Positions 1 through 27,203 of a stretch of DNA of 64,000 nucleotides are shown here, one piece after another. Where the stretch lies: positions 42,048,311 to 42,112,310 of the forward strand of contig OX328106.1 in assembly GCA_946811185.2 (NCBI GenBank). Direction: 5' to 3'. The notes under the pieces are model-generated. The model was not told where the DNA came from, searched no databases, and was given only the letters and a program-made list of their open reading frames with translations. Position numbers and translations under genes: made by a program. The stretch comes from Hippopus hippopus (taxonomy: Eukaryota; Mollusca; Bivalvia; Cardiida; Cardiidae). How positions within the stretch are numbered: position 1 is the stretch's first letter; each line of letters begins with the position of its first letter.

Positions 1-502
1 CTCCTTTTTATGCTTTCAAGACAGAACGCTGACGAGGGTCTGATATTGTTTTTGGTCCAACTGTTTTTCTTTATCTGCATAACTTGATTTCTGTTAAATA
101 ACTTCAATATTTATAAATTAAATTCAAAACTATTATTAATGAGATGCCACTTGAATTTAATTTTGGTTAAAATCCAGTGAGGTTTGGGAGTTATAGGAAT
201 TTGACAATTTAAAGATTCCTGCTTTCCATTCAATAACGTAACAGAATTATTAGCAGATTTTAATCAGCAAATGTAAGATACATGGCTTTATGTCATTGTA
301 ATGCCTGGCGAGTTGGATCTTTGTCAAAATCTGTTCACAAAAATTCGCAAGGGTTACAGGGTCCTGAAAACATGAAAAGTGTGAAATGCTTTTGTCAAAT
401 GACTTCAACATCTATCAACAGATAACACCCCCCCCCCCCTTCTTTATTGGTGCAGAAAATATTTTGTGTTAAGGATGATAGGATGTCACTTTTTGGTTTC
501 AG

Positions 503-16752
<16,250 letters not shown>

Positions 16753-17084
16753 ACTTTGAACTCTGTATAAGTGGAATGAAAGAGGCAAAACAAACACAAA
16801 CCTTTGTGGATTATTTTTGAATTCAGAGGCAGGAGGCATTAGTATTTTTATTTTTATGTATTACTTGAGATTTTTTACCCTGTCACAGTGCATACTCTTA
16901 CTTTTGCAGAGCTACATTAATTAATAACAGCATTTTTGCCTTTTCTCATGATTTCTTCCCTAACAGTGGTAAATCCCATCTTTTTTTCCAATGGTTTTCT
17001 ATTAGTAGGAGTCGTTAAAAAGTTGATCCACACACATTTGATGTCTCCTACCAATACTTTCAATATGGGTGACATGGTAGGTTA

Positions 17085-17295
17085 CTCAGTGATAAAGGTA
17101 TTGGATTAGTTTTCTAAAGGTCCTGGGTTTGAGCATCACATGAAGCACTATGTTTTATGTGGGAGTGTTCTAAGGAAAAAAAACTTTAAGAGCCCTAGTA
17201 CTAGTGATATCCAGGAAACACTAATTTATGGATATGTATATCGTTGCAAGTTATATGACTGAAATGATGTTTAAATCGGAGTAAAACACTATTCA
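17085..17295 (+). mobile_element. V-SINE-like retroposon
   Basis: Head GGTCCTGGGTTTGAGCATC, body GCCCTAGTACTAGTGATATC, tail ATGACTGAAATGATGTTTAA, in the presumed KAT7 3' flank. Confidence 0.7.
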
Positions 17296-17391
17296 AAAGG
17301 AAAGTCTAAAATTTTGTTGCATGGTTATGAGTTAGTTTTGCCATGTTTTCAAAAGTAGTTTGCTTTATGATGAAAAAATTGTCTGCAAGAG

Positions 17392-17628
17392 TTAACCCTT
17401 TACCAAACAATCCTGACTTTTAACAACCCTGGGATTAAAAGGCTTTTGAAAACATTAGGGAAAAAGGAGAGAATGACCAGCATTTTCTCCATCAATGTTT
17501 AATTTGCTGTCTACATACGCTTTCAGGAAAAGTCCAAAATTTTGTCATTTGGTAAAGACTTTGGAAAGTCCAAAATTTTGTAGTTTGGTAAAGAAAGTCC
17601 AAAATTTTGTTGGTTGGTAAAGAGTTAA
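17392..17628 (+). mobile_element. family A MITE with triplicated 3' end
   Basis: TTAACCCTTTACCAAACAA start. At the 3' end the motif AAAGTCCAAAATTTTGT plus TTGGTAAAG is present three times in tandem (about 17530-17628). The hairpin loop half is deleted. Confidence 0.85.
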
Positions 17629-17890
17629 TGTGTCTATTCAGGTTGTTGAAATGTAACCAATTCTTGCACAAAAATGTGGGCAGCTCCAAAAGTTGACTTC
17701 GCTTAATCAGCTTTGGTCCATCGTTTTGCTCTGAGGATACTAGCATTTGGTGCAGTTTAGATTGTTATTGCTGTCAGAGTTTTAATTTGAATCTCAGTAT
17801 TTTGTTTGGACTTAGACTCACCTTCAGGTTATCTTCAGAGTTATAAGCTAATGTGTGAAGAATTCTTAAAGTGCAGAACACTAACTTAGG

Positions 17891-18121
17891 TTTCACCTTT
17901 GAGCAAATGATCCAGTGTCTTTAACTACCCTGAGGAAAAAGGCTTTTGAAAACACTGTTGGAAAAGGAGAAAATGCTGGCAACCAGCATTTTCTCCTTTT
18001 CTGACAATGCTTTCTTCCTTTTCCAAGATAAATCTCATTATTGGGTCATCTTTAATTTTTTGTTTGCAAATGCTTCCATTTTGCACTGGTCTTTAATTTT
18101 GTACCTGTTAAAAGGTTTTAA
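17891..18121 (+). mobile_element. family A MITE
   Basis: Diverged ends, but an intact core GAGAAAATGCTGGCAACCAG. It is followed by a G run and an A run at about 18139-18173. Confidence 0.75.
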
Positions 18122-18280
18122 ATTGATGAAAATTAAAAGGGGGGGGGGGGGGGGTCCTTTAAAAAAAAAAAAACCTGTCTGAAGTTCTCTTTTTTGGTGC
18201 CATTTCTTAGTTACTAAGACAAAAAGTAATCTCAACTTCACTTTAAACTGTAAAAAGATTGATTATTATTTTATAGTGTA

Positions 18281-18286
18281 AATAAA
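18281..18286 (+). promoter_or_regulatory. KAT7: candidate KAT7 poly(A) signal AATAAA
   Basis: A canonical AATAAA lies about 1.5 kb after the KAT7 stop, with T-rich sequence downstream. The would-be 3' UTR contains a SINE and two family A elements, so a nearer non-canonical signal could be used instead. Position only; no transcript evidence. Confidence 0.25.
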
Positions 18287-18793
18287 GCATGTTTTAAAAA
18301 ATGTTTTTATAAATTTCACATGTATATGCTGTTAAAGAAATTACCTCCTGCCAACAAAATTTTTTATCTCGGCTGTTTTTCAAATGAGACATCGAGGTAT
18401 CTGAATAGCCGTGTTATCTTCTGGTCATTATAGGAAATATTTACTTCTAAATCAGGCTAGTTGTTAACTAACAAAAGGGAAATCCATACAATAGGATATC
18501 TAACCCTCAAAATAGTTTTTGACAGTTATGCCCCTTTTTCTTTTGACTGAATTTCACTGAAAAAGCAACTGCAGCCAAGATATAGCACCTACATGCATTG
18601 CTTTTGTTATGTTATCATCATGCTGCAGACCACTCCTGAAAACACTGTGGCAAAGAAGAAACTGCTCTTGATAAGCAATTTCTCTTTTTGCTATAATGTT
18701 TTTCAAATGTATACGTGTGTCAGACTTTAATTCATGTTAATTATCTTTATTTTACAAGGATGATTTTAGAGCTGTCTGCAGCAGTTTGGTTCA

Positions 18794-19022
18794 TTAACCC
18801 TTTACCACACTATCCCGAGTTTTAATGACTCTAAGGGAGAAGCCTTTTCAAAACGCTGTGGGAAAAGGAGAAAATGCTGGTGACCAGCATTTTCTCCTTT
18901 TCCCACAATGTTTTCTTCTCTATCAATGACAAATTCCACCATTTAAGCTACATTTAAAGTGTCATCTGCAAATACTTTCAATATAGACAAGTCTACAATT
19001 TTGTTGTGTGGTAAAGAGTTAA
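18794..19022 (+). mobile_element. family A MITE
   Basis: Complete 229-bp copy with TTAA at both ends; the core reads ATGCTGGTGACCAGCAT. Confidence 0.92.
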
Positions 19023-19149
19023 GGAAAAATTCAAACCATCATTTGTTAATCCTTAAAGCTCTTAATTAATTAAATGGACCTTGTCAGGAAAAGCAGTCAA
19101 AGGCTATTTCAAAGTTTTTTTTTTAAAGAAATATTTCACAAAATAGCAC

Positions 19150-19258
19150 ACAGAGTAGAATCAGTAGATCAAGATCAGACTTCATTATCTGTACAGTGTG
19201 ATCTTGATCTACATCATCTTGAAAAACAAAAGGAGTTGTTGATAGCTTTGAGGGTTAA
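19150..19258 (+). mobile_element. family B MITE, 3' half
   Basis: GTAGATCAAGATCAGACTTC hairpin followed by GAGGGTTAA; the 5' half is missing. Confidence 0.7.
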
Positions 19259-19416
19259 ATTATATTCCCCTTCTTGATGTAAGAATATAAATTAGAGTTG
19301 TTACTTATTGATTAAATTTTAGGAGTTGTTTAAGATTTTGAATGCATTTTTTTGCAAGAATCAATTATCATCATAGCAAAAGGTATTAGTATTGTTAAGT
19401 TGCCGAGATTTCTTCT

Positions 19417-19629
19417 TTAAACCCTTGATCATTTACTAAATGTTGATTGTTTTTGCAACCCTTAGTAGGAACCCTTTTGAAAATATCGTGGGAAAAGAAG
19501 AAAATGCAGGCACTAGCATGGTCTGCTTTTTTCCAAAATACCTCCTTCCCAGTTAAGGACAGTCTCAATTTTTCAGTCATGTTTACATTTTGGGGCAAGT
19601 AAAAATTGTGTCTTTTGGTAAAAAATTAA
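19417..19629 (+). mobile_element. family A MITE remnant
   Basis: TTAA at both ends and TTTTGGTAAAAAATTAA at the 3' end; internal sequence strongly diverged. Confidence 0.6.
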
Positions 19630-19681
19630 CGAAATAATCTGTATACAGAACTGATGAGATATGGCTTGGAAGACAATGCTG

Positions 19682-19949
19682 AAAAAAATTAAGCCATGCT
19701 GTGGCAAAAGGGGGCCTAATGCGTTTTGGTGATGCAGTATACCAAACAAGGTATCGCATAATTATGAATCTTTAAAATCCATTCTGTGGAACAACCTACT
19801 GAATTATGAGGTACACTGGTTCTTTGATGTGCAGAAAAATTGACCAAAAGCAAAGAGTTTCAGCCCAGGTCAGACTACGCAGGCTGACCTGAGAGGATAT
19901 TTTTTGCAGATGCATCGAGCCCCTTTTTCACGGAGTACAGCTCACTATT
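19682..19949 (+). mobile_element. family C element
   Basis: AGCCATGCTGTGGCAAAAGG to GGAGTACAGCTCA, with a shortened core hairpin. Confidence 0.88.
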
Positions 19950-20020
19950 GTTGGTGAAACTGTACCCTGTACCAAACAAGGCTATTTCAATAACTCTCAG
20001 GAAGATGGCTGTTAAATGTA

Positions 20021-20248
20021 TTAACCCTTTACCACACAATGATGACTTTAATGACCTTGAGGAAGAAGCCTTTTGAAAACATAGTGGGAAAAGGAGAAAA
20101 TGCTGGTAACCAGCATTTTCTCCTTTTCCCACAATGTTTTCTACCCTTCCCAAAACAAATTTACATTTTTCAGTCACATTTATTTTGACGTCTGCAAAGG
20201 CTTTCAATTTGGACTGATCAGATATTTTGTCGTTTGATAAAGAGTTAA
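20021..20248 (+). mobile_element. family A MITE
   Basis: Complete 228-bp copy with TTAA ends and a core palindrome with one mismatch in the stem. A truncated second copy (20245-20408) follows at a shared TTAA. Confidence 0.92.
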
Positions 20249-20408
20249 AGGAAAAGGATAAAATGCTGGTAACCAGCTTTTTTTCCTTTTTCAAAAAATG
20301 TTTTCTACTCGTGTCAAATCCCATCAATTTGAACCTCATTCAATTTTTTGGCTGCAAACGCTCTTATTATGGACAAGACTAAAATTTTATTGTCTAGGAA
20401 AGAGTCAA
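20245..20408 (+). mobile_element. family A MITE, 5'-truncated
   Basis: Starts inside the core hairpin (AAAGGAAAAGGATAAAATGC) and ends AGGAAAGAGTCAA. Part of the 6.5-kb duplication; its start recurs at 27204. Confidence 0.75.
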
Positions 20409-20434
20409 TGCCTGTGGACTGCCTGTTGGGGTAC

Positions 20435-20638
20435 TTAACCCTTGACATAATACAGGTTTAACGACCTTGGGAAATTGGACATTTGAAAAGAGTGTTTGAA
20501 AACGTAAAAGGATTTTTTCCTACTCCCACAGCATTCTAACATTTCAGAAACGAATCATTTTAGTCACGTTTAATTTGTTGTTTGCAAATGCTTTCAATTT
20601 GGACCAGTCTAAAATATTGTTGTATGGTAAAGGATTAG
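20435..20638 (+). mobile_element. family A MITE
   Basis: Starts TTAACCCTTGACATAATAC and ends TGGTAAAGGATTAG; hairpin eroded. It is absent from the second duplication copy because of a deletion there. Confidence 0.7.
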
Positions 20639-21599
20639 AACATGTTTATGCATCAACCTAGAATCAGGAGAGAGGAATTTTGATTGAAAAGTGTAAAAAA
20701 TCTTCACAATGGAAAGGAAACAAATTGAAAGTTTAACTTTAAGGATACTTTAACGGATTATAAAAATTGAAGCCTGTTCTCGTATGATGAGGCTTTAGCA
20801 ATTTGTTTTCTATCATATTTTTGTTTTGTTATTGTTATGTACTGAAAAAAAAGTTATTTTCTGTCATAAATGTAGTCTTTCAGCCTTGCAAACAAAGAAA
20901 AAAATTGAATTAATTGAATAAAAACAAACTACTGTCCAATGCTTGGTCATGTTTTTGTATCCACATTCCATAAAGAGTAGCTAGTCGTATAACTTAAATT
21001 TCTCACTTAACAATTGACACACAGTGCAAAAATATGCTGGAAAGGGAAATGCTGTTTTGCAAAAGCGTGGAAAACAAATTTGGAAAGAGAACTATTGCTC
21101 CTTGTGCCCACAATGTTTCAAAATTCTCAATTGCTTGAATGTAATGTGTTGCACAGCCAATGCTACCTGCAATGTTGGCAGTTTTGAATCCAAAAGATGG
21201 CTGAGGCTAAATACTGATTCAATTTTAATGCGTTCACAACCTTTAAACAGCCTTGCCAAAGGACACTCTATTTGGGAGTGGTTGTCTCCAGCAGGGAATT
21301 GCGTATAACTCAGTTTCAGACGACAAAGTGTTAGACTTGTCTGTATGTAAAACACCAGCAGATGATGGATGAAATGTGGCTCAAATGATAGAATTTGTCT
21401 TTTTATAAGATAGAAAATACTGTGATCAAATGCTAGTAATCAGCATTTTCTCTTTCCACATTATTTACCTAATAACCTTCTGCAGGGGCACAAAAATAAA
21501 TCTTGTCTACCGACAAACTGGTATAATTTCGTTTGTGAAGCACTGGGCCATTTATTGAATGTTTTTTACGCAACTTTCAAAATCATTTCAGTCATATTA

Positions 21600-21891
21600 C
21601 TGTGATAGCTCTCATCTTCATGTATGTCTTAGGTTTCAGCAGTAACAGGCTGGGGTTGTGGAGTGTCTTATCCAAGAATTCTCACGAAAAGCCAAGTTCT
21701 TCCAGTGAGGCTTGAACATGGCATATTTAGGATACGAGTCCTACACTTAGTTACACAGGACCCCTAGCCACTGAATGATGGTTTTGTACCTCTGATAAAA
21801 CCTACTGAGGCAGTACCATAATGTAACAAATTTCCTCTTCCATGCTTAAAACCAGCTTGGCACAACTGTTATGGTCTCATACCATACTGAC
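21600..21891 (+). repeat. unclassified repeated segment (duplication copy 1)
   Basis: Shared with about 28262-28560: AACAGGCTGGGGTTGTGGAG and GACCCCTAGCCACTGA. Moderately repetitive appearance; no gene recognised. Confidence 0.5.
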
Positions 21892-22106
21892 CTGACCCTT
21901 ATCCTGCTAAATAAAAGTGAAATGAAACTTTTAAGCTGATGGTAAATCACCAAGTTTTACCATATTAAAGCTATACTTTGGGGAACAATATGTTCCTATC
22001 AGACAGTGTAGATCAAAGATCAGACTGCACGTTCTGTGCAGTCTGATCTTTGATTTACACTGTCCACAAAAGGTCACTGAGTCGCGCTTAGCATCCTTAG
22101 GGTTAA
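21892..22106 (+). mobile_element. family B MITE, private to duplication copy 1
   Basis: CTGACCCTTATCCTGCTAAA to CTTAGGGTTAA. The matching site in copy 2, near 28566, has no element. Confidence 0.9.
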
Positions 22107-22219
22107 ATATCGTTGCATCAGAATCACCAGGAGATGGTGTACCCCTGATAATTGGCTCTGCCAGAGGACTTTGTGCCTTTCCACTGATGACTTGAACAGG
22201 TGATATCTATACGTTAGTT

Positions 22220-22423
22220 TTAACTCTTTACAAAACGAGAAAATTTCAGACCTGTCTAAATTGAAATTTTGTGCAGGACAAAATAAATGTGGTTCAAAAA
22301 TTGAAATTTGTTTCAGACAGGCTGGAATACATTGTGGTTACCAGCATTTTCTCCTTTTCCCACAATATTTTCATAAGCTTTCTTCTGGCTTGTTGAAACT
22401 TGGGATCATATGGTAAAGGTTCA
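22220..22423 (-). mobile_element. family A MITE (head-to-head pair, left)
   Basis: Starts TTAACTCTTTACAAAACGAG and ends ATGGTAAAGGTTCAA, sharing its end with the next copy. The same pair exists at 28688-29139, so it predates the duplication. Confidence 0.85.
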
Positions 22424-22641
22424 AGCTTTTATCACACAACCCCGACTTTAAATGATGCTGGGAAAGATGGCCTTTTAAAACATTGGAAAAAGGAGAAAAT
22501 GCTTATAACCAGCATTTTCTCCTTTTCCCACAATGTTTTCTACCCCAAATGGAATCCAATTTTTGACTCGCGTTTATTCTGTAATTTGCAAATGCTTTCA
22601 ATTTGGAAGACTGAAAATTTTGTCGTTTGGTAAAGAGTTGT
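22420..22641 (+). mobile_element. family A MITE (head-to-head pair, right)
   Basis: Plus-orientation copy with core ATGCTTATAACCAGCAT, ending GTCGTTTGGTAAAGAGTTG. Confidence 0.85.
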
Positions 22642-22911
22642 AATGTTGAAGCTTCATCCGTGTTCACTATCCATACTCTTAAATAAAGTCAAAGGTCTCC
22701 TGCAATCTGTGCTTATATGACCATGGGGCAAAAAAACGTGAAAATATGACAATACCGGTATGCTGGTAACTAGAATATTCTCCTTTCAAGGACGGAATGT
22801 TTTAGAATATTTTTGAATGTCTACGCATAGAAAGCATAGACCTTGCATTCACTCTTACTTTTCACTCTTTCGAGCGATTCGTTTTTTGGTCTAAGGGAGA
22901 AAACTCTTACA

Positions 22912-22974
22912 TCGACATCACTCGGCCGATTCCGTAATCCTCCATTGGATCATCCGACGTTTACCGAATGACAA
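22912..22974 (-). mobile_element. family H mini-element, shared older copy
   Basis: CACTCGGCCGATTCC ... CCGACGTTTACCGAATGAC is an inverted family H of about 65 bp. It is also present at about 30645-30714, so it predates the duplication. Confidence 0.7.
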
Positions 22975-22986
22975 TCACCAATACCC

Positions 22987-23058
22987 ACATTCGGCACACC
23001 TCGGGTGATGGGAGCCATCATAGATGTAGGTACGGAATCGGCCGAGTTGTGACGAGTG
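22987..23058 (+). mobile_element. family H mini-element, 72 bp with 8-bp target duplication
   Basis: ACATTCGGCACACCTCGG to GTTGTGACGAGTG, flanked by CAATACCC on both sides (22979-22986 and 23059-23066). It is absent at the matching place in copy 2 near 30715. Confidence 0.87.
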
Positions 23059-23095
23059 CAATACCCAACGTCACGCAAAGATCCTTCTTTGACTT

Positions 23096-23305
23096 TTAAC
23101 CCATAACGTGCTAACAAAAGAAAATAAGTTTCAAATCCATTGTCGAAATCCAGATTATGCAATTTCAAAGGTATTTTACGGGGAGAAATATCCCCACATC
23201 GGACAGTGTAGATCCAAGAGCAGACTGCAGCTTTTGTGCAATCTGATCTTAATCTACACTAGCCGCAAAAGGTTCTTCAATCGCACTGAACAGCCTAAGG
23301 GTTGA
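23096..23305 (+). mobile_element. family B MITE inside family E, copy 1
   Basis: TTAACCCATAACGTGCTAAC to CCTAAGGGTTGA. The same insertion is present in copy 2, so it predates the duplication. Confidence 0.87.
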
Positions 23306-25087
23306 CTGTGCCAAACGATATACAGTTTAAAGGAGAAAACTTTTGCTTAGTCTCTTACTCATTGTCGCCGAAAAATCCTCTATTGATTGACTTTTAGCGG
23401 TACCAACAGATTTATGGTCTAAGGGAGAAAACTCTTACAAAATTACATCTGCAATTATACAGAAGTCACCTCCCTTAACATACACAGCATATAAAACGAA
23501 CGACGAATACATGCTGTTCGTCACTAATAGTCTTATATGAAACGAGACGTATAGATAACGTTTTCTTTCTGCAAAGATGTTTTGAATTTGATTTTTTGAA
23601 TTTATACTGGTCACCATTAATACTGATCTACAGATATGAAGGTTGCTGACAGAAATAGCGGTAATTAAAGATAAAAATAATATTTGTATCCAGAGGGTAG
23701 TCTCCCTTGTGTTTCCTCTCACTTGTTACTAACATAGATAACCGCCAAAATTTAAAGGTTTAGTTCATCTCAAGGTAAGATTTCACCTTAAATACAAAGT
23801 TGACATAATTTTTTATTTATGATGTTAAATCTTAATTAGATCTACTACATAAAAGTCACCCCTTCCTAATGTTATGTCGGTCTGTCTGTTCAATTTTTTT
23901 CGAAAAATTTGTGCTGTGATTACAACACCGGAAGTTATCTAAAATAGGCAAAAAACAGTTTAGGTACCAAAACTTTAGCAAATAAAGAATGAAAATTAAT
24001 AAATCTACAGCACATGTGATTTATTAGAACTTTTCCTACATGTAGTCCGTTACATAATAATTATACGTCCGAAACTGTCCTCGAACTGAGAGGTAAGTCT
24101 CGGCAGTAATGTATTCACTTCAGTTCATAAATTAACCAAATTATGTATACTTGTCGCGTCAGAAACCTTTGCAAAATACCTCAATCCATAAAATTCCGTA
24201 AAGTGCAATTTATAACATCTCTTTTCGAAAGTATCGATAGATCTAGTTTATTTAAACAAAGTTTTGATTCATCTTAAACATTTTATCCATTTTATCTATT
24301 GCGGGGAGTGGGGGAGGGGGTCACATTAAGGGAGGTCACTCTTCATAACATATGGTATAAGGTTGTGTGAGTTTTCTCCCTTAGACCATAAAAAAAAAAA
24401 TCCGACAGAAAACCACATTGAGCGCTTTGAGATATATATAAAGTAATTTAACTCATCTTTTATCAGTAACAGGGTAATTATGCAGTATAAATGCACTTTG
24501 ACAGCTTGTATGAATAGTGATTAGGTATATGTGCAAGTTGAATATATTATTAACCCATTCAATATCCAAAATTTTCGATGGGTTTATATTATTGTGGTGC
24601 CCTTTGTCATGTTAACGACTGTTATTTTCACACCAAATACATGGCTTTGATTTGTTTTCCATCAATAAAATCCATTTCTAAAAGGTAGAAACCAGATGCG
24701 ACAAAGGTATTTTTAAAGCTCTGAAATAATAATTAAATAAGGAACAATTCAAAGCCAGGTATCAGGTGCAAATAAAACTTCATAACATGACCTACTGTGT
24801 GGCAGTGATGTAAACCCATTGAATTTTTTTTATTAAATACTGCAAAGATACCCTAGTGTAGTAATCTTGCATGTGAACCTAATCATAACTAATGGCCGCT
24901 GTCAAAAAAATAGATCTATTCCAGAGTCAGCAAAAATTACCTACCTTTTCATGTAATTTTTATATTTTTTTCTCGTAGGTGTGACGCAATCACAAAAATA
25001 GCATTCAAAGCTACCCTTTGAATCAGGTTTAATCTACTTTCAGGCCATGATAGTATCCATATTAACCAGCATCAGCACACATACATA

Positions 25088-25316
25088 TGGGTCATGCACT
25101 GTGAAAAGAGGGTTTAATGAATCTGCAAAAAGTATTGACCTGGGAAGAAATGGTTTTTCGTAAATTTTCTGCATGTCCAAGGACCATTCTACCTAAGGAT
25201 TCTGTTGGTTGTTGGAAAAATTGATTTTATAGATCAGTTGTAAAGTTAAGAATTGCTCAGTATAATGCATCTCGGAGATGCATTAAACCCACTTTTGCTA
25301 GATTAGGGCTCATATA
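25088..25316 (-). mobile_element. family C element (duplication copy 1, hairpin deleted)
   Basis: GGTCATGCACTGTGAAAAGAG to GATTAGGGCTCATA. The core hairpin is missing, whereas the duplicate at 32600-32855 keeps it. Confidence 0.85.
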
Positions 25317-25448
25317 TCTCATTTCCAATGCCAATGAAAATCAAATGATGATCCTAGCTGCTCCCAACAATCACATATCTTGTGGATTCCATTAATGTTC
25401 CAATTAATGGAGGAACATTTGATATACACAAATTCATCAAGCAACTCC

Positions 25449-25609
25449 TTTATTAGTTGTGTGGTCAGATGGCAGGGGACTTGGAAACTTGTTCACGGCT
25501 GTGGAGAATAATGTCGCCCCGAGCCCAATGCGAGGTGGCGACATGATTCACCACAGCTTTGAACAAGTTTCCAAGTCCACTGCCACCTGACCATACAACG
25601 AATTTATTA
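25449..25609 (+). mobile_element. foldback element, about 60-bp arms, private to duplication copy 1
   Basis: GTGGTCAGATGGCAGGGGAC and its near-complement; arms continue through GGAAACTTGTTC and GGCTGTGG to a GGCGACAT loop. Confidence 0.87.
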
Positions 25610-25971
25610 TACTGCAAAGTTTTACCATTCCAACGTGTGTTAAGCCAATTTTACCTGTTTTTCGCTTTCAAAAATTGAGTACGCTGACGAAGTAGAATTT
25701 CCCTTCTGAGTGCCCCAATTCAATGAAAACTGACGTCACTGGAAAATAACATTACTGAAACCTTGGTAAAACGTGCAGTTTGGTGCATAATCTTGATGTT
25801 AATCTTGATCGATGCCGCCATTTTGGATGTTGTGTTAAAAGTGTATTCATGTCTATGGGGCTCCCGAAAGGGAAACTGCTTTTATGTTGGTTTTGCCAGT
25901 GTACATGATATATATGTTCAGGGCATATTATCCAATCAGATCACGAGAAATTTCTTTGCAATATAATAATA
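25604..25971 (+). mobile_element. TIR element of about 368 bp, private to duplication copy 1
   Basis: TTATTATACTGCAAAG at the left and CTTTGCAATATAATAATAA at the right are inverted. It sits between a foldback element and a family A copy. The interior is unrecognised. Confidence 0.65.
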
Positions 25972-26196
25972 ACCATTTACCACACAATCCCAAGTTTTAA
26001 CAACCCTGAGAAAACAACCTTTTGAAAACATTGTAGGAAGAGGAGAAAATGCTGGTAACCAGCATTTTCTCCTTTTCCCACAATGTTTTCTACCCTTCCA
26101 AAACAATTTTCAGTTTTTGAGCCATATTTATTTTGTCATCTGCAAATGCTTTCAATTCGGGCCAGTCTACAATTTTGTTGTTTGGTAAAGAGTTAA
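25968..26196 (+). mobile_element. family A MITE, private to duplication copy 1
   Basis: ACCATTTACCACACAATCCC to GGTAAAGAGTTAA. The matching empty site in copy 2 reads CTACTTTAATAGAAGC near 32990, so the pair is an empty/filled comparison at a TTAA. Confidence 0.88.
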
Positions 26197-26369
26197 TAGA
26201 AGCAGCTTTACAAAGAAAGAAATGTTTTCAGATAAACTGAAAGTGATAGCAAAAAGTGACATCCACAGCTTTAATTCCTATGCCTTCTCCAAACCACTAC
26301 ACTACATAATGTATATATAGACACATAGTAGCAGTGACCTAACAGTGATGCTAGCTGTGATGTCATTAC

Positions 26370-26637
26370 AAATGAGCTGCCCTCTGGCAAAAGGGGGCTT
26401 AATGCATCTCCATGAGACATTATACCATGCAATTCATCACAAAATCATGAATTATTAATATCCATTTTGTCCAACAATTGGCTGAATCATGAGGTAGAAT
26501 GGTTCTTTGACATGCAGAAAATTGACCTATAGCAAAAAGTTTAAAACCATGACAGCCTGTGCGGACAGTGCAAGCTGACCTTAGTTGATACATTTTGTAC
26601 ATGCATTAAGCACCCATTTCACAGAGCATTGCTGAAA
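26370..26637 (+). mobile_element. family C element (duplication copy 1)
   Basis: TGAGCTGCCCTCTGGCAAAAG to CAGAGCATTGCTGA; shared with 33165-33428. Confidence 0.87.
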
Positions 26638-26896
26638 TATATGTTACCTTGTGGAACTGTTGAATTTTGAATATGAGCAGAGTCTTAAAGAATTTCTTTG
26701 TCCAATTAAGTTTTGCCAAAAAGTACACTTTCATTACTGAAAGAATGAATGCACATGACTGTGTTAATATTACACTGAATTTATTAAACTTGTCATCTAA
26801 ATTAAGATAAAATCTCTGCAAGCTCCGTTTTTATCTAGTTTTAGATAAATATATAAAAATATATGGAATAAAAAAAATATAAAAATATATAAATTA

Positions 26897-27081
26897 AGGT
26901 CTACGGCCCGTAACTCTCATATTAAAAGATGGTGCCGAGACTGGCCGAATTGCCTTTACGAAAACAACGATGTTACACGATATTTACCGATGAGTTAGTG
27001 AGTCTACGGCCTTTAACTCTCATATTAAAAGACGGGAGTGGCAGAGATTGGCCTAGTAGCCTTTACGAAAATGTTGATGTT
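26897..27081 (+). repeat. degenerate two-unit tandem repeat at the duplication junction
   Basis: Two units of roughly 105 bp share TCTACGGCC, TAACTCTCATATTAAAAGA, GGCC and GCCTTTACGAAAA. They sit exactly between the two 6.5-kb copies and may mark sequence involved in the junction. Confidence 0.75.
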
Positions 27082-27203
27082 TCCTACAAAGTTTTCTACC
27101 CCATCAAAGAAAAATTGCGTCTTTCGAGCCACTATGAAATTGTAGTCTGCAAATGCTTTCAATTTGGACAGGTCTAAAATTTTGCTGTGTGGTAAAGTGT
27201 TAA
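27060..27203 (+). mobile_element. family A MITE, 3' part
   Basis: From GTTTCCTACAAAGTTTTCTAC to GGTAAAGTGTTAA. Truncated on the left by the tandem repeat at the duplication junction. Confidence 0.7.

Larger units (their letters stand above)
22887..24388 (+). mobile_element. family E composite element, duplication copy 1
   Basis: TGGTCTAAGGGAGAAAACTC at 22887 and again at 23415; the inverse GAGTTTTCTCCCTTAGACCA closes it at 24388. No open reading frame of note. It contains family B (23096-23305) and two family H copies near its left end. Confidence 0.82.
20236..26840 (+). repeat. segmental tandem duplication, copy 1
   Basis: About 6.6 kb that realigns collinearly with 27200-33625. Anchors: 20249/27204, 20640/27340, 21600/28262, 22140/28605, 22640/29978, 22887/30603, 25030/32560 and 26210/33005. 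Copy 1 has family B at 21892-22106, a 72-bp family H at 22987-23058 and a block at 25449-26196 that copy 2 lacks. It ends in a shared TTTTTATCTAGTT. Confidence 0.9.

Noticed and set aside
427..438. Homopolymer C/G runs here and at 8469-8492, 18139-18154, 30637-30646, 30965-30980, 60200-60218 and 62200-62211 as regulatory or G-quadruplex sites
   Set aside because: They are plain mononucleotide runs, common in bivalve DNA and prone to sequencing error, without the spaced G-tract pattern.
19875..20339. 154-residue minus-strand frame
   Set aside because: It covers family C and family A copies; similar pieces recur at 27025-27294 because of repeat content.
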